NCBI GenBank assembly: GCA_934316925.1 | Contig: CAKREC010000030.1 | Location: 1-24,815, forward strand | Length of the DNA stretch: 24,815 nucleotides | Origin: an uncultured Eubacterium sp. | GTDB taxonomy: Bacteria; Bacillota; Clostridia; Lachnospirales; Lachnospiraceae | Direction of reading: 5' to 3' | Part shown: positions 15,126 to 23,216 of the stretch, in pieces | Layout: every line of letters starts with the position of its first letter | Position numbering within the stretch: the first letter of the stretch is position 1 | Translations under genes and position numbers: made by a program | Notes under the pieces: generated by a model | The model's database searches: none | Told to the model about the DNA's origin: nothing | What the model saw: the letters and a program-made list of their open reading frames with translations, nothing else

Positions 15126-17375
15126 CTACGCAAATTCCCGATTGCTCTCCATGATCTCAATAATCCGCTGCGAAAGCGATGAATACCTCATCTGCTCCGA
15201 TTTATTCTGGATCATTGCTTCTACCGTAGCCGGATCTCCTATAATTGTAACACATTGTTTTCCTCTTGTAACTGCTGTATATAAAATATTTCGATTCATC
15301 AATGGCTTCGGGCCGGTCAGCAGCGGCAGAACAACGGCCGGGTATTCACTTCCCTGTGATTTGTGGATCGTGATCGCGTACGCAAGATCCAGTTCATCCC
15401 AGTTCCCCTGCGGATATGTAACATATTTTTCATCTTCGAACCGGACCGTGATCTCTTTATTAAAGGAATCAATCTCTGTAATGATCCCGCAGTCTCCATT
15501 GAACACGCCGGTTCCCTCTTCGATCAGCATATGCTGATAACCGCGGATCTCCCATCGGAGCTGATAATTATTCTTCATCTGCATGACCTTATCCCCCTCC
15601 CGGAAAAGAACGCCATGACTTTCCACCTGATTTTTCCCGGGTTCTTCCGGATTGAGATATTTTTGCAGGATCTCATTGCAGCGGTATACGCCAAGTTCGC
15701 CTTTTTTCATCGGCGTCAGCACCTGCACATCGTAAGAGGTACAATGGGTATACTTTGGCATTTTCTCGCGCACCATCTGTAACATAAGTGCCAGGATCAC
15801 ACGCGTCTCTTTGGTCTTAAGACAGAAGAAATCCTTGCTGTTGTTGTCCAGATCGATCCGTTCTCCCGCATGAATATGATGCGCATTTACAATAATATCA
15901 CTTTCCGATGCCTGCCGGAAAATGTGAGACAATTTCACGACATTAAAACAGTTGGAAGAAATAATGTCTTTCAAGACATTTCCCGGTCCAACACTGGGCA
16001 GCTGGTTTACATCCCCTACCAGGATAAGGCGCGTTCCGATCGAAACCGCCTTCAAAAGATTATGGAACAAAAATACATCCACCATCGACATCTCATCGAC
16101 GATCAAAATATCTGCCTCCAGCGGATTCCATTCATTTCGCCCAAACAGCTCTTTATTGTCGTTTGTGGATTCTTCCGAAAACTCGCCTTCCGCACCCGCT
16201 CCATTGTATTCCAGCAGACGGTGGATCGTCTGCGCCTCACAACCGGTCGCTTCTGACATCCGCTTCGCCGCACGTCCGGTTGGTGCTGCCAGCAAAATAT
16301 TCTGTCCTTCCTGCTGAAGCCCCCGGATAATCGCATTGATCGTTGTCGTCTTTCCCGTACCGGGGCCACCGGTGATCACCAAAAGTCCGCTTGTCATCGC
16401 TTCTTTTACCGCAAGCTTCTGCTGTTCATCCAGCGAAATATTTTCCTGTTTTTCAATCCCATCGATCACAAAATCAAGATCATCCCGACGCCCCAGCGAA
16501 ATATTCAGATCCCACAGCATCCGCGCACAGTTCAGCTCCGCATAGTACAAAGATGGCAGATAAACATTTCTATCCTTTGTGACAATGACCGTTTTGTCCG
16601 ATTCCATATCCTCCAGTACCATCTCAATCTGTTCCAGTGATACCTGCAGCCACGCCACCGCGTACTTCATCACAAGCGCCTCCGGCATATACACATATCC
16701 ACCATTGGTCCCGACCTGCAAGACATACAAAACGCCCGCTCGGATCCGCTTTGCCGAATCCAGTGGCAGCCCGCTCTTCCTTGCGATCTCATCTGCCACT
16801 TTAAAACCGACGCCGGCAATGTCCTCTGCCAATTTATAAGGATTGTTTTCCACGATCTGGTACATCTCCATACCGTATGCCTTGTAAATCTTTACCGCGA
16901 GCTGATTGGAAATTCCATATTTCTGCAAAAAGATCGTCGCTGCACGCATCTCACGTTTTTCTTCAAACTGCAGTGAGATCGCCATCGCTTTCTTTTCGCT
17001 GATCCCCTTCACCTCAGCAAGACGCTCCGGTTCCTTTTCAATGATCTCAAAGGTTTTGTCGCCAAATTTTTTGATGATGCGGTTTGCAAGTCCCCCACGG
17101 ATTCCGGCGATCGCGCCTGATGAGAGATAGCGCAGCATCGCAACTTCATCATCTGGTTCCTGTATCTGATACGAAGACACCTTGAGCTGTTCCATATAGA
17201 TCGGGTGATTGACCAGTTCCCCTTGCAGTGCCACATACTCACCCTCATTGATGAACGGAAATGTTCCCACGCAGGTCTCTGTGTCCCCGTCCTTTGTCTC
17301 TAATTCAAATACTGTATATCCATTCTCCACATTTCGAAATATAATGTGGGAAACATACCCTTTTCGCTCTTCCAT
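15126..17375 (-). CDS. recD2: RecD2-type ATP-dependent DNA helicase
   Basis: This 749-residue superfamily 1B helicase lacks RecBC partners. The long N-terminal region (1-310) carries helix-hairpin-helix repeats (LAEVKGISEKKAMAI, ANRIIKKFG, LAEDIAGVGFKVADEIA). The motor has Walker A GGPGTGKT (336-343), Walker B DEMS (427-430) and a late helicase motif AITIHKSQGSEYPAVV with TAVTRGK. RecD2 proteins unwind 5' to 3' and help recombination and mismatch repair. AGGATAAG precedes the start. It is the first gene of the recD2-comFC-yvyF group. No clear promoter was seen in the 55 bases after the flagellar terminator. Confidence 0.94.
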   Translation of the reverse strand: MEERKGYVSHIIFRNVENGYTVFELETKDGDTETCVGTFPFINEGEYVALQGELVNHPIYMEQLKVSSYQIQEPDDEVAMLRYLSSGAIAGIRGGLANRIIKKFGDKTFEIIEKEPERLAEVKGISEKKAMAISLQFEEKREMRAATIFLQKYGISNQLAVKIYKAYGMEMYQIVENNPYKLAEDIAGVGFKVADEIARKSGLPLDSAKRIRAGVLYVLQVGTNGGYVYMPEALVMKYAVAWLQVSLEQIEMVLEDMESDKTVIVTKDRNVYLPSLYYAELNCARMLWDLNISLGRRDDLDFVIDGIEKQENISLDEQQKLAVKEAMTSGLLVITGGPGTGKTTTINAIIRGLQQEGQNILLAAPTGRAAKRMSEATGCEAQTIHRLLEYNGAGAEGEFSEESTNDNKELFGRNEWNPLEADILIVDEMSMVDVFLFHNLLKAVSIGTRLILVGDVNQLPSVGPGNVLKDIISSNCFNVVKLSHIFRQASESDIIVNAHHIHAGERIDLDNNSKDFFCLKTKETRVILALMLQMVREKMPKYTHCTSYDVQVLTPMKKGELGVYRCNEILQKYLNPEEPGKNQVESHGVLFREGDKVMQMKNNYQLRWEIRGYQHMLIEEGTGVFNGDCGIITEIDSFNKEITVRFEDEKYVTYPQGNWDELDLAYAITIHKSQGSEYPAVVLPLLTGPKPLMNRNILYTAVTRGKQCVTIIGDPATVEAMIQNKSEQMRYSSLSQRIIEIMESNREFA

Positions 17376-17430
17376 CTTATCCTCATTCTTTCCGTCATTT
17401 CATGCAGGCATTTTTCGTCCTATGTACCAA

Positions 17431-17460
17431 AACAGGCGAAGCCATAAGCCTTCGCCTGTT
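17431..17460 (-). terminator. Terminator of the mbl-flagellar rod operon
   Basis: A perfect 11-bp stem (17431-17441 with 17450-17460, AACAGGCGAAG/CTTCGCCTGTT) has an 8-base loop. On the minus strand it continues TTGG, giving a short T tract just after the rod-binding gene. Confidence 0.75.
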
Positions 17461-17479
17461 GAATCGATCTATATATCGT

Positions 17480-17887
17480 TTAATCCGCTGCACTGTCCGA
17501 AGTGCCGCTTCCCGAAGCCGCTGCCTGCTCTGTCGTAACAGAAGTGCTTCCGGAATTTCTTACCATCGAATTGTATAACTGCTCTGCAAGTCCGATTCCC
17601 TGACCGCTGTTGACCATATTTTCTGAAATCGTCTGGAGATAATTGTCCGAAAACATATCAACATAATCATTGCTGTCGTCATCTTCATCATCCGAAAAGA
17701 TCTTGGCTGCTTCCTGCATATTTTTGAACATCTGCTGTACCATATATGCTTCAAATTCTTTGCACGCATCCATCATCTCATCATCCGTGCTTGCATTCTG
17801 GATCGAACCGCTTACTTTATCCGCGCTGACATCGCTGGCGCTCGTCGCATAGTTGGTAAAATATGTATTATCAATCGAAAGGGACAT
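17480..17887 (-). CDS. flgJ: Flagellar rod-binding protein (FlgJ N-terminal domain type)
   Basis: The 135-residue protein matches the rod-binding half of FlgJ, with no muramidase domain. The core is about 37-110: ACKEFEAYMVQQMFKNMQE, then a very acidic stretch (SDDEDDDSND), then YLQTISENMVNSGQGIGLAEQLYNSM. FlgJ caps and aids assembly of the axial rod as it passes through peptidoglycan. The C-terminal 25 residues are Ser/Thr/Ala-rich. AGGAGG precedes the ATG. It follows flhP by 14 bases and is the last gene of the operon. Confidence 0.85.
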   Translation of the reverse strand: MSLSIDNTYFTNYATSASDVSADKVSGSIQNASTDDEMMDACKEFEAYMVQQMFKNMQEAAKIFSDDEDDDSNDYVDMFSDNYLQTISENMVNSGQGIGLAEQLYNSMVRNSGSTSVTTEQAAASGSGTSDSAAD

Positions 17888-17901
17888 CTGTCATCTCCTC
17901 C

Positions 17902-18711
17902 TTATGAACGTAAATTGTTTGCCTGCTGCAACATCTCATCCGATGCCGTGATCGCCTTGGAGTTCATTTCATACGCACGCTGGGCTACGATCATATTTAC
18001 CATCTCGTCCGCCGCCTGCACATTGGAACTTTCCAGATAACCGGATACGATCTTGGAACTCAGCTGATCGGCGGTATAGATCGTCGCTGCTCCTGACGCC
18101 TCGGATTCCAGATAGTTGGAATTGGAAGCTTTGTCAAGGCCGCCGGCATTTGGAAAATATGCGAGTCCGATCTGGATCCCGATATTCTGCTGATTGTTGT
18201 TAGCATCCGGATAAGTAAGATTGCCATACTGATCCACACCCAACTTGGAAGAACGATATGTCGATGGCAGCGTGATCGGATTGCCCTGTGTATCCAGTAC
18301 CGGATTTCCACTGCTGTCTGTCATCGCCAGTCCTGTTGTTGTCACTGACACATTGAAATGACCATTTCTGGTGTATGCTGTCGTGCCGTCTCCCAGTCGA
18401 ACCATAAAGAATCCGTCGCCCTGAATGGCATAATCAAATTCTCCACTGGACGCATTTAATGCTCCCTGCGTAAAATCAGAACTGATCGAACCTACTCTGG
18501 TTCCCAGTCCTACCTGAGCGCCTACCGGTTTGACTTCTCCGGTGGACGTATAAGCATTTTTCTGTAAATTCTGATAGATCAAAGTCTTAAAATTTGCTGT
18601 CTGGGTTTTATATCCCGTTGTATCAATATTGGACAAATTGTTGGCAATGGTATCCAGATTGGTCTGCTGTCCGATCATACCGCTTGCTGCTGTCCACAAT
18701 GAACGCATCAT
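17902..18711 (-). CDS. flhP: Flagellar basal-body rod protein FlhP (FlgG type)
   Basis: The 269-residue protein has the rod/hook N-terminal motif (residues 1-35: MRSLWTAASGM, ANNLSNIDTTGYKT), a central FlgG core (GEFDYAIQGDGFFMVRL, TAYTRNGHFNV) and the coiled C-terminus (SGYLESSNVQAADEMVNMI, then QRAYEMNSKAI). It builds the distal rod outside the membrane through the flagellar export gate, so it has no cleaved signal. Order after mbl and flhO follows B. subtilis, which favours flhP over flgG. Two ATGs lie side by side at 18711 and 18708; the first is given, after AGGAGGTGGC. Confidence 0.9.
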   Translation of the reverse strand: MMRSLWTAASGMIGQQTNLDTIANNLSNIDTTGYKTQTANFKTLIYQNLQKNAYTSTGEVKPVGAQVGLGTRVGSISSDFTQGALNASSGEFDYAIQGDGFFMVRLGDGTTAYTRNGHFNVSVTTTGLAMTDSSGNPVLDTQGNPITLPSTYRSSKLGVDQYGNLTYPDANNNQQNIGIQIGLAYFPNAGGLDKASNSNYLESEASGAATIYTADQLSSKIVSGYLESSNVQAADEMVNMIVAQRAYEMNSKAITASDEMLQQANNLRS

Positions 18712-18752
18712 ATGGCGCCACCTCCTAAACTACTAACTAACCTTGTCCGGTT

Positions 18753-19532
18753 CTAACTATTCAACCGTCCAACCTGATTCACTGCACTATCCAACATGGA
18801 ATCATAGGAACGGATCACTTTCTGATTGGCTTCATAAGCCCTCGTTATAGTAATCATATCGACCATTTCCTTGACAACATTTACATTGGATTGTTCCGTG
18901 TATCCCTGCAGAACTTCCGTGCTCGCATCAATCGTAGTGGCTCCATCCACTGGTTCATACATCGTGTCACCGTATTTTTTCAGATAGTCGTAGTCCTCAA
19001 AATCAACAATCTTCAAAGTATCTACAACCGTTCCATCTGCTGTGATCGTACCATCCGCAGATATGGTGACATTTTTAGCAGAAGGATTGATCACAATATC
19101 TCCTGCCTGTCCCTGGATCCGATTGCCATCGGCATCGGTAAGGACTCCGTCTTTTGTAAGCTGAAACTGGCCATTTCTTGTGTATCGGGTATGCGTGTCC
19201 CCATTTTTATCGGTAACATTTACCGTGAAAAATCCCTTGCCGCTCAACGCGAGATCAAAGGTATTTCCCGTCTCTCTCACAGAGCCCTGTGAATAATCCG
19301 TATACACTTCTCCCACCTTCACACCAAGACTAAGGTGGCCAATCGCTTGATTATGATATGCTTGAGATCCGTCTCGTACTTTAATTGCCAATACCTGGTC
19401 AAAGGCCTGACTGGAAACCCTCTCGTCCTTGTAACCAATGGTATCTGAGTTGGCCATGTTGTTGGAAATAACATCCAACCGTTTCTGCTCGTTGGACATC
19501 CCTGTCCAGGCAGTATAAAGACCTCTTAGCAT
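18753..19532 (-). CDS. flhO: Flagellar basal-body rod protein FlhO (FlgF/FlgG type)
   Basis: The 259-residue protein has MLRGLYTAWTGM and ISNNMANSDTIGYK at the N-terminus, NTFDLALSGKGFFTV and RYTRNGQFQL in the core, and LQGYTEQSNVNVVKEMVDMI at the C-terminus. It is the proximal rod partner of FlhP. The start at 19532 is chosen because GGAGGTTTGC lies just before it; the upstream ATG at 19544 is part of that ribosome binding site. It is 60 bases after mbl, with a hairpin between them. Confidence 0.9.
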   Translation of the reverse strand: MLRGLYTAWTGMSNEQKRLDVISNNMANSDTIGYKDERVSSQAFDQVLAIKVRDGSQAYHNQAIGHLSLGVKVGEVYTDYSQGSVRETGNTFDLALSGKGFFTVNVTDKNGDTHTRYTRNGQFQLTKDGVLTDADGNRIQGQAGDIVINPSAKNVTISADGTITADGTVVDTLKIVDFEDYDYLKKYGDTMYEPVDGATTIDASTEVLQGYTEQSNVNVVKEMVDMITITRAYEANQKVIRSYDSMLDSAVNQVGRLNS

Positions 19533-19550
19533 GCAAACCTCCATTCTAAA

Positions 19551-19579
19551 ATCAGCAGGATAAACAAATTCCTGCTGAT
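19551..19579 (-). terminator. Hairpin between mbl and flhO, probable attenuator
   Basis: A perfect 10-bp stem (ATCAGCAGGA/TCCTGCTGAT) with a 9-base loop lies just after mbl. On the minus strand it is followed by TTTTAGAAT, a weak T tract. Partial termination would give more Mbl than rod proteins. Confidence 0.6.
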
Positions 19580-19592
19580 CCTTTTTCTCTTT

Positions 19593-20588
19593 TTATGCGT
19601 CTTCTCCTGAATTTCCTCCAAGGAACTCAACATACTTTCCGGTACCGATCGCAACTGCTGTCATCGGCTCTTCTGCTGTCATCGTCGTAATGCCGGTGTG
19701 ATGCTCGATCAACTCTTCCAGACCATACAACAGACTTCCGCCTCCGGTAAGAACAATACCACGATCTGCAATATCGGCAGCCAGTTCCGGTGGAGTCTTC
19801 TCCAGAACATTGTGTACTGCGTCTACGATCTGAGATGTCGTATCCTTGAGCGCCTCTTCGGTCTCTTCCGAAGTAACGGTCATCGTCTTTGGCAGACCGG
19901 TAACAAGATTTCGTCCGCGAACATCGATCGAAACACTCTCTGGACGTGGATATGCAGAACCAATACGGATCTTGATGTCCTCAGCGGTTCTCTCACCGAT
20001 CAGCAGATTGTGCTTTTTACGCATATAACGTACGATCGCGTCATCAAAATCATCCCCGGCGATCTTGATGGATGTACTAACAACCGTGCCGCCAAGAGAG
20101 ATCACGGCAATATCCGAAGTACCACCACCGATATCTACGATCATATTGCCGCATGGACGCGCAATATCAATACCAGCTCCGATCGCTGCTGCGATCGGCT
20201 CCTCAATGATCTTTACATCACGGGCTCCCGCCTGAAAAGCAGCATCTTCTACGGCTTTTCTCTCTACCTCAGTAACCTGGCTAGGTACACAGATACTGAT
20301 AAGTGGCTTACGAAATCTCTGTTTGCCAACTGCTTTCTGAATAAAATATTTCAACATCTTTTCTGTCACGGTATAATCTGAGATCACACCCTGACGCAAT
20401 GGACGAACTGCTACAATATTGCCCGGAGTACGGCCAAGCATCAATCTGGCCTCTTCTCCAATTGCTTTGATTCGATTGGTGTCACGGTCAAAAGCCACAA
20501 CACTAGGCTCTTTCAGAACAACCCCTTTTCCCTTTACATATACCAAAATACTAGCTGTTCCTAAATCTATACCAATATCAAAAGCCAC
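19593..20588 (-). CDS. mbl: Actin-like cell-shape protein Mbl/MreB
   Basis: The 331-residue protein has actin-fold ATP motifs: DIGIDLGTASILV (phosphate 1), GNMIVDIGGGTSDIAVIS (phosphate 2) and IVLTGGGSLLYGL (adenosine). It forms membrane-bound filaments that guide lateral wall synthesis. The start is GTG at 20588 after AAGGAGATTTATC. The order mbl-flhO-flhP matches B. subtilis, so Mbl is preferred over MreB; the mreCD genes that follow mreB are absent. The unit links cell elongation and flagellar rod genes on one transcript. Confidence 0.93.
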   Translation of the reverse strand: MAFDIGIDLGTASILVYVKGKGVVLKEPSVVAFDRDTNRIKAIGEEARLMLGRTPGNIVAVRPLRQGVISDYTVTEKMLKYFIQKAVGKQRFRKPLISICVPSQVTEVERKAVEDAAFQAGARDVKIIEEPIAAAIGAGIDIARPCGNMIVDIGGGTSDIAVISLGGTVVSTSIKIAGDDFDDAIVRYMRKKHNLLIGERTAEDIKIRIGSAYPRPESVSIDVRGRNLVTGLPKTMTVTSEETEEALKDTTSQIVDAVHNVLEKTPPELAADIADRGIVLTGGGSLLYGLEELIEHHTGITTMTAEEPMTAVAIGTGKYVEFLGGNSGEDA

Positions 20589-20646
20589 GATAAATCTCCT
20601 TTCTCAATCTCCTGTAATTATTCCCAAGTTCACTTATACATAATCT

Positions 20647-20674
20647 ATTATAAACACATTTTCAAATATTTCAA
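20647..20674 (-). promoter_or_regulatory. Promoter of the mbl-flagellar rod operon
   Basis: On the minus strand, -35 TTGAAA (20669-20674), a 16-base spacer and a perfect -10 TATAAT (20647-20652) lie just after the SCIFF maturase gene. This is a vegetative rather than a flagellar-sigma type sequence. Confidence 0.75.
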
Positions 20675-20682
20675 ATCCTTTT

Positions 20683-22068
20683 TTACAGTTCCCGCGCTGC
20701 TTTCAACATGATCGCACACTCAACGCGCTTACGCTGGAGTTCACAACCGATCTCATATGGCTGATTAATGTCATTGTGACAATGATACGCATTCGCTGCA
20801 CAACCGCCGCTGCAATAAAATCTGGCAAAGCAATTCTGACATTCTTTCTTGGCATACACATTGCATAATTTAAACTCATCCACCATATCCTGCTTCACAA
20901 TGCCATCGTCTACATTGCCCAGGCAGAACTGCTCTTCTCCAACGAACTGATGGCATGGATACAGATCTCCCCAAGGGGTCACCGCCAAATACTCCGTTCC
21001 GGATCCGCAACCAGATAATCGTTTGTAAACACATGGGCCGCCGGTAAGGTCGATCATATAATGGAAGAAATTGAAACCTCTTCCTTCGGCTTCCCGTTTC
21101 AGCATCTCCTTAGCCAGTTCATCGTAGCCCTCACAGATCTGTGGAATATCTTCTTCTTTGATCGCATATGGCTCTGACGGATCTGCCACAACCGGTTCGA
21201 CTGAGATCTGCTCAAATCCCTCATCTGCCAGACTCAGAACATCTTTTACAAAATCCAGATTGTTGTGTGTAAATGTTCCTCTTACATAATACTTTGTCTG
21301 TTTTCTGGATTCTGCTACTTTTTTGAATTTATCAATGATCAGATCATAGCTTCCTGCACCGTTTTTGCAAGGACGCATATAATCATGAACTTCTTTTCTT
21401 CCATCTACGCTTAATACAATGTTGTCCATTTCCTTGTTGGCAAACTCAATAATGTCATCATTCAGCAAAACACCATTGGTCGTAAGCGTAAAACGAAAAT
21501 GTTTATCGTGCGTTTTTTCGAGTTCTCTTCCGTAAGCAACCAGCTGTTTTACTACTTTGAAATTCATGAGTGGCTCTCCACCAAAAAAGTCCACTTCAAG
21601 ATTGCGCCGGCTTCCGGAATTGGCTACTAAAAAGTCAAGTGCCTTTTTCCCTACTTCATAGCTCATCAAAGAACGATCGCCTTTATACTCGCCTTCTCCG
21701 GCAAAACAATAACGGCATGCCAGGTTGCAGTCATGTGCAATATGAAGGCACAATGCCTTTACAACCGTTTTGCGCTTTTTGAAATCAATCACGCCTTCTT
21801 TATAGGTATCCTCGGCAAACAGCGTTCCATTTTCTTCGAGTTCTCCCAGATCAGAAAATACATCTTCCATATCTTCTTTTGTAACTTCTGTATACTTGTC
21901 CATGATCTCAGCAGCAATCGCATCCTGCACCGCCTTGTCATGACGTTTTGCTTCTTCCTTCTTCAAAAGCTCCAGTGTGTCGTACACAACATCATCTACC
22001 ACATGAACGGATCCGGAATTCACGTCCAAAACTATATTGTATCCATTATTTTTATACTGATGTACCAT
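20683..22068 (-). CDS. scfB: SCIFF maturase, radical SAM / SPASM thioether-forming enzyme
   Basis: This 461-residue enzyme should install thioether links in the neighbouring six-cysteine peptide. Residues 1-90 include a peptide-recognition-like N-terminal domain (HQYKNNGYNIVLDVNSGSVH). The radical SAM cluster motif is C114-x3-C118-x2-C121 (CNLACRYC). GGEPLMNF and TTNGVLL motifs follow. The C-terminal SPASM region has many cysteines (GGPCVYKRLSGCGSGTEY, LYPCHQF, CQNCFARFYCSGGC) for two auxiliary iron-sulfur clusters. The start at 22068 follows GGAGGAACC; an upstream ATG would place that site inside the gene. It is the second gene of the scfA-scfB unit. Confidence 0.94.
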   Translation of the reverse strand: MVHQYKNNGYNIVLDVNSGSVHVVDDVVYDTLELLKKEEAKRHDKAVQDAIAAEIMDKYTEVTKEDMEDVFSDLGELEENGTLFAEDTYKEGVIDFKKRKTVVKALCLHIAHDCNLACRYCFAGEGEYKGDRSLMSYEVGKKALDFLVANSGSRRNLEVDFFGGEPLMNFKVVKQLVAYGRELEKTHDKHFRFTLTTNGVLLNDDIIEFANKEMDNIVLSVDGRKEVHDYMRPCKNGAGSYDLIIDKFKKVAESRKQTKYYVRGTFTHNNLDFVKDVLSLADEGFEQISVEPVVADPSEPYAIKEEDIPQICEGYDELAKEMLKREAEGRGFNFFHYMIDLTGGPCVYKRLSGCGSGTEYLAVTPWGDLYPCHQFVGEEQFCLGNVDDGIVKQDMVDEFKLCNVYAKKECQNCFARFYCSGGCAANAYHCHNDINQPYEIGCELQRKRVECAIMLKAAREL

Positions 22069-22112
22069 GGTTCCTCCAAGGGCCTCGCCCAAAAATCTCT
22101 ATAACATGGAGC

Positions 22113-22143
22113 GAGGACTAGATCAGTTGCCCGACCAGTCCTC
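22113..22143 (-). promoter_or_regulatory. Hairpin between scfA and scfB
   Basis: A 7-bp stem GAGGACT/AGTCCTC is extended by a 4-bp helix (GATC with GACC, one G-U pair) around an 8-base loop. It lies in the 102-base gap between precursor and maturase. No T tract follows on the minus strand, so stabilisation or processing of precursor mRNA is more likely than full termination. Confidence 0.55.
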
Positions 22144-22170
22144 TCTCTGCTTTTTTGTTTTTTGCTTCAA

Positions 22171-22311
22171 TTATTTCTGCTCACAGCTCTGATTTCCTAC
22201 TGTACAGGAAGTCTTGCATGCAGACTGACATGATGTCTGGCACTCGCCACATCCACCTTTTTTCATCGTGTCTTTCAAGTTCTTTGTTGTCAAAGTCTTA
22301 ATTCTTTTCAT
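22171..22311 (-). CDS. scfA: SCIFF ranthipeptide precursor (six cysteines in a 46-aa peptide)
   Basis: The 46-residue peptide starts at 22311 after GGAGGAAACACC; a longer frame adds 26 residues with no ribosome binding site. The leader (1-20) has MKRIKTLTTKNLKD, typical of the family. The core has cysteines at 21, 24, 28, 32, 36 and 43. In the studied homologue CteA, a thioether joins C32 and T37; both residues are at the same numbers here. The mature product and its role are unknown, although ranthipeptides have been linked to cell-density responses. It sits directly before its maturase. Confidence 0.95.
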   Translation of the reverse strand: MKRIKTLTTKNLKDTMKKGGCGECQTSCQSACKTSCTVGNQSCEQK

Positions 22312-22360
22312 GGTGTTTCCTCCGTTCCGCCAGAATATCCAGCTAATTTCAGTACTAATT

Positions 22361-22389
22361 ATTGTAACATAGTGTTTTTCAGATTTCAA
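22361..22389 (-). promoter_or_regulatory. Promoter of scfA-scfB
   Basis: On the minus strand, -35 TTGAAA (22384-22389), a 17-base spacer and -10 TACAAT (22361-22366) give a leader of about 45 bases. It separates the SCIFF pair from the ABC operon upstream. Confidence 0.7.
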
Positions 22390-22472
22390 CCATTAGAATT
22401 GAATATTTTCTGTCCGTTCATCCATGTCCGACATGACATGCTTTCCACTCCCTGTTTCACTCCTGATCTTGA

Positions 22473-23165
22473 TCAAAATTCAACATGATACTCTGAATTC
22501 AGATAATCCTGTGGTGCCACAAACGCGCGCTCATCTTTTTTCTCCGTCAGCACACCATGATCCATCTCATATACCTTGTCGCACAAGACCTCGATGTCTT
22601 CCCGGTTATGACTGGCAAGCAGGATCGTCTTCCCCTGCTCTTTTAATCCCAGCAGCAGCTGTCTCATATCCTCTACTCCCTTATTATCCAGTCCATTCAT
22701 CGGTTCATCCAAAACCAGGATGTCCGGATCCTCCATGATCGCCTGCGCCAGTCCCAGTCGCTGCCTCATCCCAAGGGAATACTTCCCTACCTTTTTCCGG
22801 TTTGCCGGGTCCAGCCCTACCGTCCGGATCGCCCGCAGGATCTCTTCTTTTTTTGCCACCCCGCGGATATCCGCAAGAAACTTCAGATTGCGGTACGCCG
22901 GGTAGCTGTTTAAAAACCCCGGCGTCTCAATGATACTTCCGATGTTCTCCGGTACCTCCATATCTTTCCCCAGATATTTCCCGTCGATCGAAACACTCCC
23001 CGCATCTGCCGTATAAAACCCACACACGATCTTAAACAGCACCGTCTTACCGCTTCCGTTTCTTCCAATGATTCCTGCGATCTCCCCGGTCTCCACCCGG
23101 AAACTCACATGATCCAGTATCTTCTCTTTTTTAAATGATTTTGATACATCCGTTACTTCCAGCAT
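22473..23165 (-). CDS. ABC transporter ATP-binding protein
   Basis: The 230-residue ATPase has Walker A GRNGSGKT (34-41), signature SLGMRQR (130-136), Walker B ILVLDEP (149-155) and H-loop H186. The pattern of short Q-loop region (IIETPGFLNSYPAYRNL) is like ATPases of ABC-2 exporters for peptides, lantibiotic immunity or multidrug efflux. AGGAGGG precedes the ATG. It follows two membrane subunits encoded on the same strand. The cargo is unknown. The nearby SCIFF gene has its own promoter, so a link to it is only possible, not shown. Codons are more GC-rich than in the rest of the window. Confidence 0.9.
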   Translation of the reverse strand: MLEVTDVSKSFKKEKILDHVSFRVETGEIAGIIGRNGSGKTVLFKIVCGFYTADAGSVSIDGKYLGKDMEVPENIGSIIETPGFLNSYPAYRNLKFLADIRGVAKKEEILRAIRTVGLDPANRKKVGKYSLGMRQRLGLAQAIMEDPDILVLDEPMNGLDNKGVEDMRQLLLGLKEQGKTILLASHNREDIEVLCDKVYEMDHGVLTEKKDERAFVAPQDYLNSEYHVEF

Positions 23166-23216
23166 CGTTTCCCTCCTGAATTCTTCCCATCTGCTTCCGC
23201 ATCTTTATCTTTTTTC

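Noticed and set aside
22393..22472. Terminator for the ABC operon
   Set aside because: Only a very small palindrome around CATGTCCGACATG is visible, with a one-base loop and no T tract.
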